Assembly: GCA_037974665.1 (NCBI GenBank)
Contig: CM075773.1
Location: 63,642,763 to 63,706,762, forward strand
Length of the DNA stretch: 64,000 nt
Source: Ehretia macrophylla
Lineage: Eukaryota; Streptophyta; Magnoliopsida; Boraginales; Ehretiaceae
Reading direction: 5' to 3'
Shown here: positions 59,946 to 64,000 of the stretch, piece after piece
Position numbering within the stretch: the stretch's first letter is position 1
How the letters are laid out: each line of letters begins with the position of its first letter
The notes under the pieces: generated by a model
What the model saw: only the letters and a program-made list of their open reading frames with translations
What the model was told of the DNA's origin: nothing
The model's database searches: none
Program-made: the position numbers and the translations under genes

Positions 59946-60975
59946 ATGATGATTTTTTTAAAAAAAAGTTTTTTGGATGAAAAGAACGGGATGAGAGAGA
60001 ATAAAAAAGAGAAAAAAATTGTACAATATAAGGGTAAAGATGTCATTTTACTAAATTTTTTAACGGCGTTAGTTTAAAAGAGACGGAGGGAGGGTTGGAA
60101 TTTTTGATAGTTTTGCTAACACAGGGCGGCGGGTTGATATATATGGGTTTTACAGGGGAATGGAATTATATTTATCCTTTTATTTATATGTCAACACCAA
60201 TCATTTTGCACATCTTTTAAATCTAAATATCAAGGATAATTTGGACTTTTTGGTGCCTACTTTGTCCATATTCTGACCAGCTTTGGCATGTGTCAGTCGC
60301 AGGCTCTTTCACTTGTCTTGTCATTTTCACTACATTTTTGTCGTAGCCAGAGAGAAATGTTTAGGGATTAAGTGCTATATAGAAAGACATCAAAGTTAAT
60401 AAATCTTAAATTATTTTCATAAATGTCCTATTAATGTACTTTCTTGACAAATCTTAAATTAGTTCTTCCTCTGAAACATATCAATCTAGCCATGAGTAAA
60501 TTGCAGCCGATTAAGTACTGATAAAGTGACAACTATTACTAAACGATGATGATAGTTTAAACGGAACAAATTAGAAGACAGTGTTACCAATTCAAAATTG
60601 AAAACCACTTGAGAAAATAATTCCAGTGCTGGCAGAAGCATAATTCACACCTCAAATCATATCTTCCAAATTTCTAGTCTGCCCAAGATAACTTGGCACA
60701 AATGGTAACCCAAGATGCACAACTAAACAAATTCACAAAAAAAAAAGGAAAAGAACAATACAAGTTATTGAGAATCAAGAAAAAAATAAGTTAAAAACGT
60801 ATCAAAAAGTGAATTCAATCAAGAAAATAGAGCTCTATCAAATAGTGAATTCAATCAATAAAATAAACCGAACTAATTATTCAGGGTAAAGAGATCCCAA
60901 ATGTCCAAGCCATTTTATTATTGTTGCTAAATATCTATCCAGGGCATCAACAAATTATTCTCTAATTTCCCAGCT

Positions 60976-61165
60976 TTAAAGAGATGGCAGTGGAAGGGAG
61001 ACTTAAATCTGGCAGCCTCCTTCTATTGTTCTTATGAAAGGCCACCGTCTTATGTGCCTAATATTGTGAAGTTCAGAAAACCCGCTGTTGGCTTTTACAA
61101 GCTCAACATTGATAGGAGGTGGGGTAATTCTTCGTGACTGTAACAAGGACCTTATAAAAGGGTTG
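60976..61165 (+). pseudogene. LINE RNase H fragment, unit 3
   Basis: Only the RNase H start (about 61000-61165) remains. The RT part seen in units 1 and 2 is deleted between two TTTAAAG repeats. Confidence 0.75.
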
Positions 61166-61939
61166 CAGTTTTGCAAAGAGAAAAGAATTTGCAATTTTTG
61201 GCACAAATGGTAACCCAAGACGCACAACTAATCAAATTCACAAAAAAAAGAAGGAAAAGAACAATAAAAGTTATTGAAAATCAAGAAAAAAAAAAGTTAA
61301 AAACATATTAGATAGTGAATTTAATCAAGAAAATAAAACTCTATCAAATAGTGAATTCAATCAATGAAATAAATAGAAATAATCATTCAAGAAAACAAAA
61401 CATAGAATAGGGTCTAAATTTAGATACATAAACCAAATCACCAAGATAGTCGACAGAGAATTGTGTAGGCCATGGGAATTTGTTAGGTGCGTGGGTGAGT
61501 TTGTATTTGTGTATTGAAGGGTAATGGTGTGGCAGTTGAATTTAAGATCGAAAACCCGAAAATGCCCTCCGGTTGGTTATGCATAATTTGTAAACATTCA
61601 TGTAATTGAATCTGTTCTTGGTTCTTCACTGTTTTGCGTATCAAATTATGAATGAATTTAGACAAGAAGAAGTTAATCAGAGATAGGATTCTGAAATGCT
61701 TATAATTAACAAACCGCCCGTGTAAGAATTTGAGTCCTTGTGTGAGTATAGTGTTTCCTAATGCATTATACTAGATTGCATCACAAGTTACAGTTATACT
61801 AATATATGTATGCCAATCTAGCTAGCCGCACAATATTCATCATTCCAAAACCTAGTTAAGATTGTGAGTTATTGCGGTATTATAGACATCAAGAGAGTGA
61901 TTTGTGAGATTTGTTGGTGATAATATAGGAATAGTAAAG

Positions 61940-63285
61940 ATGAACAGCAGTAGTGTTCATATTCCTGAAGGTTTTCTATTCATGCCTTAGGATCAAGAAT
62001 TGCTTCTATCATTCCTGAGGAGGAGGCTTTTGAGGCAGCCATTGCCTTGGGAGGGGATCGTTGAAAGAGACCTTTACGGGGAGAAAGCAAATCCTTGGGA
62101 TTTGTTTACCGAGAATGATCCTTGGAACATCCTAGTTACTGATGATGACGATGATTCGATCAAGGTTAAGAAGACTATCTACGTATTTACTAAATTGTCG
62201 AAGCTTGGGAGGCAGGGTAATAAGAACGTTATCGAACAGCGGGCTGTGGTAAATGGCATGGAGATACGGCGCCAAAAGATATTGTGAAAGGCAAAACGAA
62301 AATGAAAGTAGGCTCTAAAAGGATGTTCACGTTTAAGTAGGCTAAGAAAGATTTTGATGGAAAAGGGCATTGGATTATGCATGAATATTCTCTTTCGGAT
62401 GATGGCTTGATAGGCATTGGAAGCACGGACTATGTTGTTTGTAGAATTACAAAGGACGAATCGAAAAACTTCAAGAAACAAGAAAATTCTGAAATCATAC
62501 TTGTATCAGAAGCTGATACTCAAGATTTGGGCAAGAGAAAGTCGAGAGAGGAGATTTATATTCCCCAAGAAGAGAAGACACCACGATGGAGTTTTCCGGG
62601 TGAGCATCATGTTACAATTGGTGTCGATACAGATATGGTACAAGGAAATCTTTGGGCTACGGCATCATTCGGAGTGGACTCGACCATGTCTATAGAACAG
62701 TTGCCTCAATTGCCTTGGCACGCTAATAATGGGTCACAAGCAGAGGCAGAGGTACACATGAACAATGGAGTAATGGAAGCTGCAAACGAAACTGCCACCA
62801 GACCCATGGAAGAATCGATTCAAAACGATATGGTGAATGTTGATGCTTCTGCAGCGAATTCTTACGTGCCTGAGGACCTACAGCATCCTATTGCAGATCC
62901 TGCAGAGAATATTGATACTTCTGCAGCAAATCCTATTATGCCTCAAGGCCTCCATCATTCTGAAAGATTGCAAGATGATGATGATGATGATATGGACATA
63001 TATGCGTCCAACTTGCAAGACATATTATTAGCAGATAGCGCTGCGGAGCTTGATAGCAATATGAAGGCTGATCATATTTCAAATGGAATTGCCACCAGCT
63101 CCATGGAAGAAGCGGTTCAAAACAATGCGGAGCATATTGACGCTTCTGCAGCAAATCTTGAGTTCCTCCGAGACATAGAGAGTTCTACTGTAGAATATGA
63201 ACGTTTGCAAGAGAATGATGAAGAAAATATGTCCTTTATGAATGGCATATTTTTAGGAGATATCCCTGAGGCAGATTCTTTTTAG
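61940..63285 (+). pseudogene. NAC transcription factor copy 3, N-terminal half broken
   Basis: Same gene as 49955-51286. The ATG at 61940 is followed by TAG at 61988-61990 (codon 17, TCG in copies 1 and 2), a 1-base deletion near 62232, and TAG at 62338-62340 (also TCG in the others). From 62377 (MHEYSLSDD, inside subdomain D) a frame of 302 codons runs to the normal stop at 63285 without damage. It keeps a six-Asp run followed by MDIYASN, absent from copy 2. The remaining ORF lacks most of the DNA-binding domain. It could only act, if translated, as a tail fragment. Confidence 0.9.
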
Positions 63286-64000
63286 CTCGGCAGAGCTTCA
63301 CACTTCGAATTTCATGCCAGAATCGTTTTGGGATGCATTGGAGCCCAGTTGCTGATTAAGATCTCTCCAAAACTTGTTGATATGCTTCAAATTGTCAAGC
63401 TTCTTAAGGAACAATCAGTGATGAAGAAACGAAGAGTGCTAAATTGTAATAGATTTTTTATAGTATATGATCTTCTGATGTAAATTGTTGAACTACGTGC
63501 AGCTTGATCTTTGATATCACTTGTTGTCAAAGTACGTAGGCAGCCTAATTAAGGGTTCAGCTGCTTTTAAATACAAAATCTAATTTTGTGTATTTCTTCA
63601 TAAATATTACAAACTCAGAAAGTTTTGTTTCATAAAGTACTTACTTGATCAGCTTTTAGTACATTTGGTTTACTCTCCTTACAAATGCAATTGTGTTGTC
63701 AATTTTGTTCTCTGATACTGTTGGAGTTTATGGATTGCTTTTAGTTTTCACCAATTTAGCCTGTGAATTCTGATAGATTAAAAGTTCTATCTCTGAAAAC
63801 AATAAAAGCTTCAGCAGATGTGTATTAAATAAAATTTCAGCTCGATGCTAATGTGTTCTAATGCAGAATAAGATTCAGCAGCCATATTGACCCATAATCC
63901 AATTACAATAGTAGCTAAGAATCTGTTTTTCACAGATATACTCCTACACAAAAGATGCAGAATCATCACCAATGCTTCCCAATTATCAGCTAGTCATATA
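63286..64000. other. Downstream region of NAC copy 3
   Basis: Matches the 3' flank of copies 1 and 2. It retains a short segment (CTGTGAATTCTGATAG...) that unit 2 lost near 51765. No gene is seen before the window ends. Confidence 0.4.

Larger units (their letters stand above)
58223..64000 (+). repeat. Tandem segmental duplication, unit 3 (partial)
   Basis: Collinear with unit 2 from 45476 on, and continues beyond the window. A 747-base piece covering the LINE RT part of unit 2 is missing at about 60976. Confidence 0.95.

Overview
This is repeat-dominated plant nuclear DNA. It is AT-rich and holds plant-type LINEs with a terminal RNase H, Ty1/copia elements, a PIF/Harbinger transposon, LTRs with initiator-Met-type primer sites, a hAT-like MITE and tRNA-derived SINEs. 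The only protein-coding host gene is a NAC-domain transcription factor, a plant-specific family. A flowering plant, probably a eudicot, fits; I cannot name the species. No bacterial-type genes, CRISPR arrays, rRNA or functional tRNA genes were seen.

Region 1 (1-12415) is a nest of dead retroelements. Two 5'-truncated LINEs lie head to head across a 13-base G tract (3104-3116). The plus-strand LINE is cut inside its RNase H by a Ty1/copia element (from 5026). That element is itself split by a second copia element on the opposite strand (6185-11028), whose LTRs and 5-bp target-site duplication (AATAC) are intact. The inner element has no recognisable gag; the outer one has lost RT/RNase H and its 3' LTR.

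Region 2 (12416-19724) is noncoding host DNA carrying a complete-length but mutated PIF/Harbinger transposon (14135-18761, TSD TAA). It keeps its two-gene layout, a Myb/SANT-like gene and a DDE transposase, both broken by stops.

Region 3 (19725-32261) holds two minus-strand solo LTRs of one family. The second is split by a non-autonomous LTR element (24163-31101, TSD CCCAA) with 2.7-kb LTRs and only 1.5 kb of noncoding interior.

Region 4 (32362-64000) is a tandem segmental triplication of a unit of about 13 kb; the third copy runs off the window. Each unit carries an LTR-like segment, a G-rich tract, a LINE fragment and one NAC gene; the two complete units also have a hAT-like MITE and a SINE. 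Only the middle NAC gene (49955-51286, 443 aa) is intact. The first copy keeps just an ORF for the NAC domain and the third just an ORF for the C-terminal half. Two lesions of the first copy are short patches copied from sequence 100-140 bp upstream in the same gene.

Part of the sequence can be read as a time series: LINEs, then outer copia, then inner copia; and solo LTR 2, then the non-autonomous element. The 13-kb triplication, possibly by recombination between LTR-like repeats, was followed by decay of the outer NAC copies.
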